NCBI GenBank assembly: GCA_949045875.1
Contig: CARPYP010000007.1
Location: 4,827-68,826 of the forward strand
Origin: an uncultured Clostridia bacterium
GTDB lineage: Bacteria > Bacillota > Clostridia > TANB77 > CAG-508
Direction of reading: 5' to 3'
Length of the DNA stretch: 64,000 nt
Made by a program: the position numbers and the translations under genes. Of this stretch, positions 1 through 8,957 are shown piece after piece. The notes beneath the pieces are model-generated. The model was not told the DNA's origin. It was given only the letters and a program-made list of their open reading frames with translations, and ran no database searches. Position 1 is the first letter of the stretch. Every line of letters begins with the position of its first letter.

Positions 1-1
1 T

Positions 2-268
2 TATGAAAGACCTAAGAAACAAGATAACTCTTATGAACAACTAAAAACTATGCACAAACAAGCCTCAAAAGAATTATCATATACAAGCAATACTCTTTCT
101 GATTATGCTTTCCTACATTGGAATTTAGGAGCTTATCATAGAGATAATAACGGAAATATGAGAATTAACAAAGGTTTAAAAGTAGGATTTGATATTCCAA
201 AATTGATAAATATGAATATTAAAGTACCAACACAGAAATACAAGCATAAATGTTGCTTTAGTAATTAG
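2..268 (+). CDS. C-terminal part of an unidentified mobile-element protein (truncated by window edge)
   Basis: An open frame runs in from the window edge without a stop; the first internal ATG is at 50 but the frame is open from base 2, so this is the tail of a longer protein (88 residues visible). The visible part is polar and lysine/asparagine-rich and ends in a basic segment with two adjacent cysteines. No motif identifies it. Its place just before an excisionase and integrase on the plus strand suggests an element gene, perhaps a replication or mobilisation protein, but that is inference from position only. A hairpin with a T-rich tail follows the stop. Confidence 0.5.
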   Translation, partial: YERPKKQDNSYEQLKTMHKQASKELSYTSNTLSDYAFLHWNLGAYHRDNNGNMRINKGLKVGFDIPKLINMNIKVPTQKYKHKCCFSN

Positions 269-270
269 TA

Positions 271-302
271 ATCATTATTGAGTTTTTATTCTCAATAGTG
301 AT
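271..302 (+). terminator. Intrinsic terminator after the first partial gene
   Basis: A 12-bp near-perfect stem (ATCATTATTGAG with CTCAATAGTGAT) and an 8-nt T-rich loop start three bases after the stop codon. A T-rich run follows. Confidence 0.75.
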
Positions 303-340
303 ATTTTTATAATTTTTTTGGAAAGGAGGTTTTTGAAATT

Positions 341-547
341 ATGGGAAATATTAAAGAAAACTATGATCTAATGTTTACTTCATATCCAGATTTAGTAAAT
401 ATCGGTCAATTAAAAGAAATGCTTGGTATTGGCATTACACTAGCTTATAGGTTAGTTAAAAATAAAACTATTCCTGCATTAAAAGTTGGCAGAGAATATA
501 AAATACCAAAAAGAAATATTATTTGTTATTTAACAAATCAGAATTAA
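341..547 (+). CDS. Excisionase-like helix-turn-helix protein (Xis)
   Basis: A 68-residue protein with the layout of MerR/excisionase-type DNA-binding domains. Residues 18-50 form helix-turn-helix material (IGQLKEMLGI then AYRLVKNKTIPALKVGREYKI), followed by a short C-terminal helix (IPKRNIICYL). In integrative elements such proteins bind the attachment site and steer the integrase towards excision. A GGAAAGGAGG ribosome site lies about 12 bases upstream of the ATG. It lies 138 bases upstream of the integrase on the same strand, the usual xis-int order, with a terminator-like hairpin between them. The family call is from pattern and context; it could be another small element regulator. Confidence 0.75.
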   Translation: MGNIKENYDLMFTSYPDLVNIGQLKEMLGIGITLAYRLVKNKTIPALKVGREYKIPKRNIICYLTNQN

Positions 548-585
548 GCCATTATCCTTTATTTGATAATGGCTCTTATTTTATT
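548..585 (+). terminator. Intrinsic terminator after the excisionase gene
   Basis: A perfect 9-bp stem (GCCATTATC/GATAATGGC) with an 8-nt loop begins directly after the xis stop and is followed by a T-rich tail. It suggests that xis and int are separately controlled. Confidence 0.75.
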
Positions 586-685
586 ACACAAGTTAACTAG
601 ACTTAAATGTAATTACATGGTATTATACAAACAATATCAATAGTAAGTTAAATTTAAGCTGTTATAGAAAAGGAAGGAGTAAAAG

Positions 686-1861
686 ATGATAGATGTAACA
701 GGTAGCTTACAAATTAAGAATAAAATATATCAAGCAGTTTTAAGTTATAAACAAGATAATAAATGGAAAACAAAATGGGTTTCAACTAAAATTCAAGCAG
801 TAAAAGGAAATAAGAAACAAGCACAAGCAAAACTTGAAGAAATAAGATTACAATTTCAAGAAGAAATAAATAATGATAATATTGAAGATGAAAAAATATT
901 GTTTATAGACTATATGAAGAAATGGCTAAAAATGATAAAAGCAAGTGTAGAAGAAACAACTTATAATGGATATAAAGGTGTTGTAAATGGAAGATTATCA
1001 GATTATTTTAGTGATAAGAAGATAACATTGCAAGATATTAAGCCAAAACATATTCAAGAATTTTATCAATATTTATTAGATGAAGGACTTTCTGGAAATA
1101 CAGTTAAACATTATCACGCAAATATAAGAAAGGCATTACAATATGCTATGAAAACAGATATTATTTTATCTAATCCTGCTGATAAAGTTGATTTACCCAA
1201 AATTGAAGAATATAAACCAAAATTTTATACAAGTGATGAAGTTAAAACATTACTAAATGAAGTTCTTGGTACAAAATTAGAAATTCCTGTAATGATAGAT
1301 TGCTTTTATGGTTTTAGGCGAAGTGAAGTAATTGGATTGAAGTGGAGTGCTGTTGATTTTGAAAAAGACACTATTACAATTAATCATACTATTACACAAT
1401 CAAATGGAAAACTGATTATAAGAGATAAAACGAAAACTAAATCTAGCAAAAGAACTTTACCACTAGAGCCTATTGTAAAATCTTTCTTGCTTGAATTAAA
1501 AGAAAAACAAGAAAAGAATAAAGAACTATGTGGAAACAGCTACAATCAAGATTATTTAGAATATATATGTGTAGATGATGGTGGTAATATTATTAGACCA
1601 GACTATGTAACAGAAACATTTTTAAAATTACTAAAAAAGAAAAATTTAAAGATTATTCGTTTTCATGATTTAAGACATACTTGTGCAAGTATTTTACTAA
1701 AGAATGGAGCAAATATGAAAGAAATTCAAGCATGGCTAGGACATTCAAATTATAATACTACTGCTAACTTATATGCACATTTAGATACAAGTAGTGTAAA
1801 TGATGTTGGAAAAGTAATAACAAATGTATTCAGCACAAAAAAAGAAGCAGTTACTGCTTAA
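686..1861 (+). CDS. Tyrosine integrase of an integrative element (Tn916 Int-like layout)
   Basis: A 391-residue site-specific recombinase. The N-terminal about 60 residues resemble an arm-type DNA-binding domain rich in lysine, residues about 68-160 are a SAM-like core-binding domain, and the rest is the catalytic domain. The catalytic signature is visible: first arginine in GFRRSEVIGLKW, then HDLRHTCAS (HxxR), GHSNYNTTANLYAH (His and the nucleophilic Tyr). Length matches Tn916/phage integrases of Firmicutes. Start ATG follows AGGAAGGAG. The gene ends 115 bases from the 3' end of tRNA-Phe, so the likely target is that tRNA gene and the element extends left out of the window. Confidence 0.93.
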   Translation: MIDVTGSLQIKNKIYQAVLSYKQDNKWKTKWVSTKIQAVKGNKKQAQAKLEEIRLQFQEEINNDNIEDEKILFIDYMKKWLKMIKASVEETTYNGYKGVVNGRLSDYFSDKKITLQDIKPKHIQEFYQYLLDEGLSGNTVKHYHANIRKALQYAMKTDIILSNPADKVDLPKIEEYKPKFYTSDEVKTLLNEVLGTKLEIPVMIDCFYGFRRSEVIGLKWSAVDFEKDTITINHTITQSNGKLIIRDKTKTKSSKRTLPLEPIVKSFLLELKEKQEKNKELCGNSYNQDYLEYICVDDGGNIIRPDYVTETFLKLLKKKNLKIIRFHDLRHTCASILLKNGANMKEIQAWLGHSNYNTTANLYAHLDTSSVNDVGKVITNVFSTKKEAVTA

Positions 1862-1900
1862 AAACTACTTCAACTAAAATATGTACTTTTAAACTGAAAA

Positions 1901-1960
1901 TATAAAAATTAAATTTTTTAGATGTTTTTTTAGATGATACCTAAAATTTTAATTTTTATA
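1901..1960. terminator. Long AT-rich hairpin between the integrase and tRNA-Phe
   Basis: The arms at 1901-1921 and 1940-1960 form an imperfect stem of about 20 bp of almost pure A/T, with a T-rich loop. It can end transcription from either side (integrase or tRNA cluster). Confidence 0.55.
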
Positions 1961-1975
1961 GTACAAAATAGTGTT

Positions 1976-2051
1976 TGGTGGCTTCTAGTGGAATCGAACC
2001 ACTGACACGGAGATTTTCAGTCTCCTGCTCTACCAACTGAGCTAAGAAGCC
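1976..2051 (-). tRNA. tRNA-Phe (GAA)
   Basis: A complete 76-base cloverleaf with encoded CCA. Acceptor GGCTTCT pairs with AGAAGCC, discriminator A, anticodon loop CTGAAAA inside a GGAGA/TCTCC stem, and a normal T-loop TTCGATT. Its 3' end faces the integrase gene, which makes it the probable integration target. Confidence 0.97.
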
Positions 2052-2060
2052 ATAAGTTTG

Positions 2061-2109
2061 CACCAAAGATTTTCAGTCCTTTGCTCTACCAACTGAGCTA
2101 TCAAGGCAC
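2061..2109 (-). pseudogene. 5' fragment of a second tRNA-Phe-like gene
   Basis: Keeps an acceptor 5' strand, a D-arm (TAGCTCAGTTGGTAGAGC) and an anticodon arm with loop CTGAAAA, nearly as in the intact tRNA-Phe. It has no variable region, T-arm or 3' acceptor strand; the intact tRNA-Phe starts within ten bases. It cannot fold as a full tRNA. Confidence 0.7.
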
Positions 2110-2110
2110 A

Positions 2111-2148
2111 TACTGAACTATTAATTTTTAGTCCTTTACTCTTCCAAT
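2111..2148 (-). pseudogene. Further-decayed tRNA-Phe-like fragment
   Basis: A third, shorter and more mutated piece. Read on the minus strand it has TTGGAAGAGTAAAGGACTAA, which parallels the end of the D-arm and the anticodon arm of the neighbouring fragment with several substitutions. Nothing of a functional tRNA remains. Confidence 0.45.
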
Positions 2149-2159
2149 AAAATAAAAAA

Positions 2160-2236
2160 TGGCGACCTGGAACGGGCTCGAACCGTCGACCTCTAGCGTG
2201 ACAGGCTAGCGTTCTAACCAACTGAACTACCAGGCC
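2160..2236 (-). tRNA. tRNA-Asp (GTC)
   Basis: A 77-base cloverleaf with encoded CCA and discriminator G. Acceptor GGCCTGG pairs with CCAGGTC (one G-U), anticodon loop CTGTCAC between CTAGC and GCTAG, T-loop TTCGAGC. Confidence 0.97.
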
Positions 2237-2245
2237 GTAAAAAAA

Positions 2246-2321
2246 TGGTGGGCGCTATAGGGCTCGAACCTATGACCTCCTGCTTGTAAGGCAGATGCTC
2301 TCCCAGCTGAGCTAAGCGCCC
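2246..2321 (-). tRNA. tRNA-Val (TAC)
   Basis: A 76-base cloverleaf with encoded CCA. Acceptor GGGCGCT pairs with AGCGCCC, anticodon loop CTTACAA, T-loop TTCGAGC. First gene of the cluster; a strong promoter lies just upstream. Confidence 0.97.
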
Positions 2322-2341
2322 ATTTTCTTTCGACATTGATA

Positions 2342-2370
2342 ATTATACGTAATTTTCAGAAAAATGTCAA
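2342..2370 (-). promoter_or_regulatory. Sigma-A-type promoter of the tRNA-Val/Asp/Phe cluster
   Basis: On the minus strand a perfect TTGACA (2365-2370) is separated by 17 bases from a perfect TATAAT (2342-2347), about 20 bases before the tRNA-Val 5' end. The sequence from here to 2493 contains no other recognisable feature. Confidence 0.9.
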
Positions 2371-2493
2371 TACTTTTTTTAAATTTTTTAATTTTTTTTT
2401 ATCTTTCATATATATTAGAATAGTACATTTAAATTTTAGATATGTTTCTATTAATAATATCCCTTTACTAAATAGTATACCATTAACTTTAAT

Positions 2494-3192
2494 TTATAAT
2501 AATATCAAATTAAAATCTGTATAATCACAACTGACTAATTCTATTTGTATTCCATTTACATTTCCTTCTATAGCATCTTTTTGTGATTCTCCATGTAAGT
2601 GACCATATATGCATTTCTTTACATTAGATTTTTTCATTATTTCTATAAATTCGGACTTTTCCATTAAACTTTCATCTGTTGGTGGATAATGCATACACAC
2701 AATTATCTCTTTTTCTTTACCATATTTATTTATTCCATCTTTTAAAGACATTTCTAATCTCAATAATTCCCTTTTATATATCTTTTCATTTTCTTCGTCA
2801 TTATCAACTATTGTCCACCCTCTTGTTCCACAGATTATTCTGTTTTCTACTAAATATGAATTATTATATAACATATTTATATTTTCTAGGTTATTGTCTT
2901 TTAAAAATTTGTTGATTTTATTTAATGTTCCCCACCAATAATCATGATTCCCTTTTAACATTATTTTTCTACCTGGTAGCTTGTTTAAATATTCAAAATC
3001 TTGTTTTGCTTCTTCAAAAGTCATGGCCCAAGAAAAATCACCTGGTAATAATATCGTATCTTCTTCTTTTACTAATTTTTTCCAATTTTCTTCTATTCTT
3101 TTTTCATAATTATTCCAATTATCTCCAAATATGTTCATAGGTTTATTTGTACTAAAAGATAAATGTAAATCTGATATTGCATATATTGACAT
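2494..3192 (-). CDS. Metallophosphoesterase (calcineurin-like)
   Basis: A 232-residue protein with all motifs of the calcineurin-like fold in order: SDLHLS (D8, H10), GDFSWAM near 51, GNHDYWW near 81, CMHYPP near 166 and GHLHG near 197. These supply the two-metal ligands, so it is probably an active phosphohydrolase. The substrate cannot be read from sequence; relatives are annotated only as phosphoesterases. It has no signal peptide and is therefore cytoplasmic. It stands alone between the tRNA cluster and tsaD, with 108 bases and a GC-rich palindrome separating it from tsaD. Confidence 0.88.
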   Translation of the reverse strand: MSIYAISDLHLSFSTNKPMNIFGDNWNNYEKRIEENWKKLVKEEDTILLPGDFSWAMTFEEAKQDFEYLNKLPGRKIMLKGNHDYWWGTLNKINKFLKDNNLENINMLYNNSYLVENRIICGTRGWTIVDNDEENEKIYKRELLRLEMSLKDGINKYGKEKEIIVCMHYPPTDESLMEKSEFIEIMKKSNVKKCIYGHLHGESQKDAIEGNVNGIQIELVSCDYTDFNLILL

Positions 3193-3241
3193 TTTTGTTT
3201 CCTTCCATTACTTAATATAATTTAATTTTTTGAATTGACAT

Positions 3242-3259
3242 TGGCGAGCATTGCTCGCC
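3242..3259. repeat. GC-rich palindrome, member of a dispersed repeat family
   Basis: GGCGAGCATTGCTCGCC forms an 8-bp stem with a one-base loop in otherwise AT-rich spacer. Similar palindromes occur at 12855-12880 and 62918-62950. Confidence 0.6.
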
Positions 3260-3309
3260 TCTAAGAATCATTCATGATATTAAATTTTATAATGTGTTAT
3301 ACTCCATTA

Positions 3310-4302
3310 CTATACTATTTTTAAGTTTGGTACTGCATTTAATTCCATTCCTGATACATTTCCTGCTATAAAGTTATAATATCCTGCTGTTGCTATCATT
3401 GCTGCATTATCTGTACATAGTTTTAATTCTGGATAGTACACATCTATTCCTAATTCTTTTCCTAATATTTTAAATCTTTCTCTAATATATGAATTGGCTG
3501 AAACTCCACCTGCTAAAGCTATTTTATTTACTTTCATATCTTTTATTGCCTTTGCTGTATTATTTATTAACATATCTGTTGTGGTTTTTTCAAAACTCGC
3601 ACATAAGTCTGCTTTATTTATGTTTGGTTCTTTGTGATTTAAGTTTAATACTGCTGTTTTTATTCCACTAAAACTAAAGTCTAAATTTTCAAAACATGTT
3701 TCTGGTAGTTTTATATTTGCTTGTCCTTCTTTTGCTAGTTTATCTATCTTTGGTCCTCCTGGATATTCTAATCCAATTACTCTAGCTACTTTATCATATG
3801 CTTCCCCTATTGCATCATCTCGTGTTTTTCCTAATACTTTAAATTGTGTATAATCTTCTATATAGATCAAATGTGTGTGTCCTCCAGATATTACAAGGCA
3901 CAAAAATGGTGGTTCTAATTCTTTAAATGTTATATAATTTGCAGCTATATGCCCTTCTATATGGTTTACACCTATTAAAGGTTTGTTAAGTGCAAAACTT
4001 AATGCTTTGGCATATCCAACTCCTACTAATAATGCTCCTACTAATCCTGGTCCATATGTACATGCTACTAAATCTATATCTTTAAAATTCATATTTGCTT
4101 CTTTGAGTGCTTGCTTAGTAACATCTGAAATATTCTCTATATGTTTTCTCGATGCTATTTCTGGTACAACTCCACCAAATTGCTTATGAGTTTCTATTTG
4201 TGTATTTATTACATTGGTAAGTACTTCTCTTCCATTTTTTACTATTGCTACTGATGTTTCATCACAGCTTGATTCTATTCCTAGTGTAATTATATCTTTC
4301 AT
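3310..4302 (-). CDS. tsaD: tRNA N6-adenosine threonylcarbamoyltransferase TsaD
   Basis: Transfers the threonylcarbamoyl group to A37 of ANN-reading tRNAs (t6A), working with TsaB and TsaE. The protein starts [18 protein letters not shown] and carries the metal-binding HIEGH motif near 109 and SGGHTHL, at about 330 residues, the usual length. An in-frame TTG lies 15 bases further upstream, but ATG at 4302 is preferred because GGAAGGG sits six bases before it. The t6A product is the substrate of MtaB, encoded at the other end of the window. Confidence 0.97.
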   Translation of the reverse strand: MKDIITLGIESSCDETSVAIVKNGREVLTNVINTQIETHKQFGGVVPEIASRKHIENISDVTKQALKEANMNFKDIDLVACTYGPGLVGALLVGVGYAKALSFALNKPLIGVNHIEGHIAANYITFKELEPPFLCLVISGGHTHLIYIEDYTQFKVLGKTRDDAIGEAYDKVARVIGLEYPGGPKIDKLAKEGQANIKLPETCFENLDFSFSGIKTAVLNLNHKEPNINKADLCASFEKTTTDMLINNTAKAIKDMKVNKIALAGGVSANSYIRERFKILGKELGIDVYYPELKLCTDNAAMIATAGYYNFIAGNVSGMELNAVPNLKIV

Positions 4303-4323
4303 ATTTTTCCCTTCCAACTTTAA

Positions 4324-4539
4324 TCATCTTGTAAAGTCTTTTTGTTCTTTATTATTTTCATTCAAAGGCTTGTTTTTATTTGCTCTAATATTAATCCATT
4401 CCATAATTTGATCTTTCCATTTTTCTTCTGGAACATTTCCTGGAAGTTTCCTACTTGCAGATTGTAAAATTCCTCCTATTTCGTTATCATCTAATCCTGC
4501 TACTTTTGCATTTGTTATTATAAAATCTTTTAAGTTCAT
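4324..4539 (-). CDS. Small conserved-looking acidic/basic protein of unknown function
   Basis: A 71-residue soluble protein. ATG at 4539 has TTGGAGGT seven bases upstream; an in-frame TTG 15 bases earlier overlaps that ribosome site and is rejected. It begins MNLKDFIITNAKVAGL and has a helical, lysine/asparagine-rich tail. I recognise no domain, membrane segment or metal site. It ends 21 bases before tsaD and probably shares its transcript. The spacing and strong ribosome site argue that it is translated. Confidence 0.7.
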   Translation of the reverse strand: MNLKDFIITNAKVAGLDDNEIGGILQSASRKLPGNVPEEKWKDQIMEWINIRANKNKPLNENNKEQKDFTR

Positions 4540-4560
4540 TGTATATACCTCCAATTTCTC

Positions 4561-4590
4561 TTGCGGACACCTAAATGGAGTCCCTATATT
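4561..4590. repeat. Degenerate palindromic repeat upstream of the small gene
   Basis: On the minus strand the sequence reads TATAGGGACTCCATTTAGGT followed by GTCCGC, an imperfect inverted repeat. It resembles a decayed copy of the TAGGGGCG...CGTCC palindromes seen at 12855 and 62918. Confidence 0.3.
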
Positions 4591-4628
4591 ATCTAATCTC
4601 TAAATTTCTACCTTCTAATTTCTAGCCT

Positions 4629-5357
4629 CTAGAACCATGATAATAATAGCCCTACTACATTAATTATTACTTGATATATCCAAGTCATAATAGGGGTTAT
4701 TATAATACTTGATAGATTTGTAATCCATAATACTAAAAATGCCATATAGAACCACATTTCATGGTCATATATCCAGTTTCTAACATTATATGGCATAAAT
4801 CTTATAAATATTTTTGAACCATCTAATGGTGGTAATGGTATTAAATTAAATACTCCTAATCCTATGTTCATTATAATCGCAGATTGAATCATCGTTAAAA
4901 TGACTTTACCTAGTGTAGTAGATAAAAATGAAGCTACTGCAAATTTTAAGATTAGACCATCTATTAAAGTAAGTACAAATGCTATTATAAAGTTCATTAC
5001 AGGTCCTGCTAGAGATACTAATGCTTCTCCATTTCTTCTGTATTTTGGATTGAAATTACTTGAGTCTATTTGTACAGGTCTTCCCCAACCAATTCCACAG
5101 AACATTAACATCATAATTCCTATTGGGTCTAAATGTTTTAATGGGTCTATACTTAGTCTTCCTTGCCTAAGTGGAGTATCATCTCCTAATCTTACTGCCA
5201 TCCATGCATGTGCAAATTCATGTAATGAAATTGCAATTATTACTCCTGGGATTGTTAATAATAAAGATAATAATCCTGCTGTTCCCATATTAACAACATT
5301 AAAAATTACTATTATAGCAATTATTAAATATACTGCTCTTTTATCAAAACTAAACAT
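4629..5357 (-). CDS. Site-2-protease-like M50 membrane metalloprotease
   Basis: A 242-residue integral membrane protein. The zinc motif HEFAH lies near 45-49 inside a hydrophobic segment and the second motif NLIPLPPLDGSK near 176 supplies the Asp ligand. About five to six hydrophobic segments are visible. This matches the short, PDZ-less YwhC-type branch of the S2P family, which cleaves substrates within the membrane; the substrate is unknown. It starts 11 bases after the lysS stop, so it is likely co-transcribed with lysS. Confidence 0.9.
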   Translation of the reverse strand: MFSFDKRAVYLIIAIIVIFNVVNMGTAGLLSLLLTIPGVIIAISLHEFAHAWMAVRLGDDTPLRQGRLSIDPLKHLDPIGIMMLMFCGIGWGRPVQIDSSNFNPKYRRNGEALVSLAGPVMNFIIAFVLTLIDGLILKFAVASFLSTTLGKVILTMIQSAIIMNIGLGVFNLIPLPPLDGSKIFIRFMPYNVRNWIYDHEMWFYMAFLVLWITNLSSIIITPIMTWIYQVIINVVGLLLSWF

Positions 5358-5368
5358 TAAATATCCTC

Positions 5369-7522
5369 CTAATTAATATGTTGTTTTACACTTTTTTGTA
5401 TTTCGTCTTCCATCTCTTGCATTGCTTCAAGTGTTCTTTGTAGTAATTCATCCAATTCCCAGCCTAAAGTATTTGCACCATTATCAATTATTTCTCTTGA
5501 ACATCCTGCTGCAAATTTTTTGTCTTTATATTTTTTCTTTAGGCTTTTTAGTTCCATATCTTTTGTGCTTTGTGATGGTCTCATTTTTGCTGCTGCCCAT
5601 ATTAAGCCTGATAATTCATCTATTGCAAATAATATCTTTTCCATTTGGTGCTCTGGCATAATATCACTACAAATTCCATATCCATGACTACATATTGCAT
5701 GTATTAATTCTTCACTTGAGTTAATTTCTTTTAATATCTCTGGTGCTTTTTTACAATGTTCTTCTGGATACATTTCATAATCTATATCATGTAATAGTCC
5801 TGCTAATCCCCAAAATTCTTCATTTTCGTTGTATTTCTTTGCAAAATATTTCATAATTTGTTCAACTGTAAGTGCATGTCTTATATGAAATTCTTCTTTG
5901 TTATATTTTTTTAGTAATTTTATAGCTTCTTCTCTATCTATTTTTATTTCAAAATTTTTACCATTACTATTACTGTTAGTTTTTTCTTTGCTTTCTATTA
6001 TTTTTGACTTTTTTTCATTTGTATTATTAAGTGGTTTCATTGTTGGGAAAAATATTATATCTCTTATTGATGCAGAATTTGTTAATAACATAATTAATCT
6101 ATCTAATCCTATTCCCATTCCTCCTGTTGGTGGTAATCCTATTTCTAGTGCATTAACAAAGTCTTCATCCATTCCTCCTGCTTCTTCGTCTCCTTTTTCT
6201 TTTGCTTCTACCTGTTTCATAAATCTTTCATATTGGTCTATTGCATCATTTAGCTCTGAATAAGCGTTTCCATATTCTCTTCCACCTATGAATAGTTCAA
6301 ATCTTTCTACTAGACTTGGATTATCTTTTTTCCTTTTTGTAAGTGGTGATACTTCTACTGGATAATCTATTATAAATGTTGGTTGAATTAGTGTTTCTTC
6401 AACAAAAGTTTCAAAGAATTCATTAATTATATGTCCTTTGGTATTTTTATATTCTTCATATTCTACACCTTTTTCTTTTGCTAAATTTTGTGCTTCTTCA
6501 TCTGTTTTAACTATATTAAAGTCAACTCCTGTTACTTCTTTAATTGCATCTATCATTGTAATTCTTCTCCATGATGGAGTTAAATCTATATCTGTTCCTT
6601 GATAGTTGATTTTTGTTGTTCCTAAAGCATTTTGTGCAACAGTGGAAATTAATTGTTCTGCTATGTTCATCATGTCATTATAATCTTCATATGCAGAGTA
6701 AAATTCCATTACTGTGAATTCTGGATTGTGCTTTATGTCCATTCCTTCATTTCTAAAGTTTTTACCAATTTCATATACTTTATCAAATCCACCAACTATT
6801 AGTCTTTTTAAGTTTAATTCTGGCGCAATTCTCAAATACATTTGTAAGTCTAAAGTATTATGATGTGTAATAAAAGGTCTTGCTGCATCACCTGTTGCTA
6901 CTGTTGTAAGCATTGGTGTTTCTACTTCCATATATCCTCTTTCGTCCATAAAGTTCCTAATTTCTTTTAATATTTTACTTCTTTTTATAAATGCTTCTTT
7001 TACTTCTGGATTTACTATTAAGTCAAGATATCTTTGTCTATATCTTAAGTCTTCATTTTTTAAACCATGAAATTTCTCTGGTAATGGTCTTAAAGATTTT
7101 GTAAGTAATATTGCCTCTTTTGCATGTATTGATATTTCTTCTGTTTTTGTTTTAAATACAAATCCTTTTATACCAATAATGTCTCCAATATCCCATGTCT
7201 TAAATGCTTTGTATTCTTCTTCTCCTATGTCGTTTATACTTACATAACTTTGAATTTTTCCTTCACTGTCTTGTAATGTACAAAAAGAGGCTTTTCCCAT
7301 TATTCTTTTTGCTATTATTCTTCCTGCAATACTTACATCTTTTTCTTCTAATTCCTCATATTTATCTTTTATTTGTTTACTTGTATGTGTTCTATCATAT
7401 TTTGTTATTGCAAATGGATCTTGACCTTTTTTTTGTAATTCAAATAGTTTTTCCTTTCTAATTTGTATAAGATGATTCTCGTCTACCTCTTGTTCTATAT
7501 TATTATTTTGTTGTTCATTCAT
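5369..7522 (-). CDS. lysS: Lysyl-tRNA synthetase (class II) fused to a C-terminal HD-domain hydrolase
   Basis: Charges tRNA-Lys. Residues about 1-150 are the OB-fold anticodon-binding domain; about 165-500 the class II core, with motif 2 around [15 protein letters not shown] and motif 3 [10 protein letters not shown] near 480. Normal bacterial LysRS ends near residue 500. Here a Ser/Asn/Lys linker (about 505-525) joins a further domain of about 190 residues with [23 protein letters not shown] and [10 protein letters not shown], the His/Asp pattern of small HD hydrolases. There is no stop, frameshift or internal ribosome site between the parts. The function of the HD domain is not known to me. 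Confidence 0.96.
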   Translation of the reverse strand: MNEQQNNNIEQEVDENHLIQIRKEKLFELQKKGQDPFAITKYDRTHTSKQIKDKYEELEEKDVSIAGRIIAKRIMGKASFCTLQDSEGKIQSYVSINDIGEEEYKAFKTWDIGDIIGIKGFVFKTKTEEISIHAKEAILLTKSLRPLPEKFHGLKNEDLRYRQRYLDLIVNPEVKEAFIKRSKILKEIRNFMDERGYMEVETPMLTTVATGDAARPFITHHNTLDLQMYLRIAPELNLKRLIVGGFDKVYEIGKNFRNEGMDIKHNPEFTVMEFYSAYEDYNDMMNIAEQLISTVAQNALGTTKINYQGTDIDLTPSWRRITMIDAIKEVTGVDFNIVKTDEEAQNLAKEKGVEYEEYKNTKGHIINEFFETFVEETLIQPTFIIDYPVEVSPLTKRKKDNPSLVERFELFIGGREYGNAYSELNDAIDQYERFMKQVEAKEKGDEEAGGMDEDFVNALEIGLPPTGGMGIGLDRLIMLLTNSASIRDIIFFPTMKPLNNTNEKKSKIIESKEKTNSNSNGKNFEIKIDREEAIKLLKKYNKEEFHIRHALTVEQIMKYFAKKYNENEEFWGLAGLLHDIDYEMYPEEHCKKAPEILKEINSSEELIHAICSHGYGICSDIMPEHQMEKILFAIDELSGLIWAAAKMRPSQSTKDMELKSLKKKYKDKKFAAGCSREIIDNGANTLGWELDELLQRTLEAMQEMEDEIQKSVKQHIN

Positions 7523-7640
7523 ATTATCACGTTTCCCTTCTATTTATATTTTTATTATCTATTTAGATGACTGTTTTATTGTTGATATATATTCTGATAA
7601 CTTTCATCAAGTATTATATACTAATATTGCTTTAAAATCA

Positions 7641-7665
7641 AGGGGCACATTTATTATGTGCCCCT
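7641..7665 (-). terminator. Terminator downstream of recA
   Basis: A perfect 10-bp stem AGGGGCACAT/ATGTGCCCCT with a five-base loop lies nine bases after the recA stop and is followed on the minus strand by a short T-rich tail. Confidence 0.7.
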
Positions 7666-7673
7666 CATTACAA

Positions 7674-8732
7674 TTATTCTTCTGGTTCTTCATCTTCTTC
7701 TTGATTTTCGTTTTCGTTTGTTAAACTATTTTCAAATGCTTTATTGAAATTATCTCTTACTTTCTTTTCTATCTCATTTGTTATATCTGGGTTTTCTAAC
7801 AAGTATTTTTTTGTGTTTTCTCTTCCTTGTGCTATTTTGTCTCCATTATAACTAAACCATGAACCACTTTTTTCTATTATATCAAGGTTTACTGCTAAAT
7901 CTAATATGTTTCCCTCTCTAGATATTCCTTTACCATATAAAATATCAAATTCAGCTTCTCTAAATGGTGGAGCTACTTTGTTTTTGACAACTTTTACTTT
8001 TGCTCTATTTCCTACAACTTCTCCATCTTGTTTTATGTTCTCTACTTTTCTAATATCTAATCTTACTGATGCATAATATTTTAATGCTCTACCTCCTGTT
8101 GTTGTTTCAGGGTTTCCAAACATTACCCCAACTTTTTCTCTTAATTGGTTTATGAATATTATAACTGTTTTTGATTTGTTTACTGCTCCTGCTAATTTTC
8201 TTAATGCTTGAGACATAAGTCTTGCCTGTAAACCAATATGTGAATCCCCCATGTCTCCATCTATTTCTGCTTTTGGTACTAAGGCTGCTACTGAGTCTAC
8301 AACTATTACATCTAGTGCACCACTTCTAATTAATGCTTCTGTTATTTCTAATGCTTGTTCTCCAGTATCTGGCTGTGATACTATTAAATTATCTATATCT
8401 ACTCCTAGATGTTTTGCATACACTGGGTCTAGTGCGTGTTCTGCATCTATAAATGCTACTTCTCCTTGCTCTTTTTGTGCTTCTGCTATTATATGTAATG
8501 CTAAAGTTGTTTTTCCTGATGATTCTGGTCCATATATTTCTATTATTCTTCCTCTTGGAACTCCTCCAATTCCTAATGCAACATCTAGGCTTAATGCTCC
8601 TGTTGATATTGCTTCTATTTCCATTGCTTTAAAGTTTCCTAGTTTCATTACAGAGCCTTTTCCAAATTGTTTTTCTATTTGTCCCATTGCTACTTCTAAG
8701 GCTTTTTTTCTTTCATTATTTGTTTCACTCAT
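7674..8732 (-). CDS. recA: Recombinase RecA
   Basis: A 352-residue RecA: forms filaments on single-stranded DNA, drives strand exchange and stimulates LexA self-cleavage. Walker [10 protein letters not shown] near 68, Walker [11 protein letters not shown] near 143, L1 region [18 protein letters not shown] and L2 [20 protein letters not shown] are all present. The C-terminus is strongly acidic, as usual. It is a single gene with its own promoter, a possible LexA site and a terminator. Confidence 0.98.
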   Translation of the reverse strand: MSETNNERKKALEVAMGQIEKQFGKGSVMKLGNFKAMEIEAISTGALSLDVALGIGGVPRGRIIEIYGPESSGKTTLALHIIAEAQKEQGEVAFIDAEHALDPVYAKHLGVDIDNLIVSQPDTGEQALEITEALIRSGALDVIVVDSVAALVPKAEIDGDMGDSHIGLQARLMSQALRKLAGAVNKSKTVIIFINQLREKVGVMFGNPETTTGGRALKYYASVRLDIRKVENIKQDGEVVGNRAKVKVVKNKVAPPFREAEFDILYGKGISREGNILDLAVNLDIIEKSGSWFSYNGDKIAQGRENTKKYLLENPDITNEIEKKVRDNFNKAFENSLTNENENQEEDEEPEE

Positions 8733-8761
8733 TAATTTTCATTCCCTTCAATTTTGTTTTA

Positions 8762-8773
8762 AAACGTATGTTT
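8762..8773 (-). promoter_or_regulatory. Possible LexA (SOS) box upstream of recA
   Basis: AAACGTATGTTT is a perfect palindrome close to the Firmicute SOS box core GAAC-N4-GTTC, differing at the outer base of each half. It lies a few bases downstream of the -10 element, where a repressor would block recA transcription. Confidence 0.4.
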
Positions 8774-8778
8774 GTTTC

Positions 8779-8807
8779 AATATATACCATTAGACGTTTT
8801 TTGTCAA
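8779..8807 (-). promoter_or_regulatory. recA promoter
   Basis: TTGACA (8802-8807), 17 bases, then TATATT (8779-8784) on the minus strand, ahead of the recA ribosome site GAAGGGAATG. Confidence 0.75.
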
Positions 8808-8850
8808 CAGTTTTTTAAAATTTTTTTATATAATATCTCTTTTCCATTTT

Positions 8851-8957
8851 GAACAGACATTTTTCCTAGAAATTCTGTACACGAAATTTCCATGCGCTAC
8901 TCGCGAAAGAATAAAAATTAAAATACATTTTACTTTTTATTCTTACTCTCACTCCGA
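8851..8957. repeat. Intergenic hairpin element (copy C of a dispersed family)
   Basis: A 16-bp AT hairpin (arms about 8907-8922 and 8926-8942) is followed on the minus strand by CGCGAGTAGCGCATGGAAAT and ends in CTGTTCAA. The flanks resemble the elements at 18211-18325 and 26101-26200. It also serves as the likely terminator of the histidine kinase gene. Confidence 0.45.

Noticed and set aside
2336..2524. Short plus-strand frame after the tRNA cluster
   Set aside because: It lies across the tRNA promoter in AT-rich spacer with no ribosome site and low-complexity hydrophobic content.
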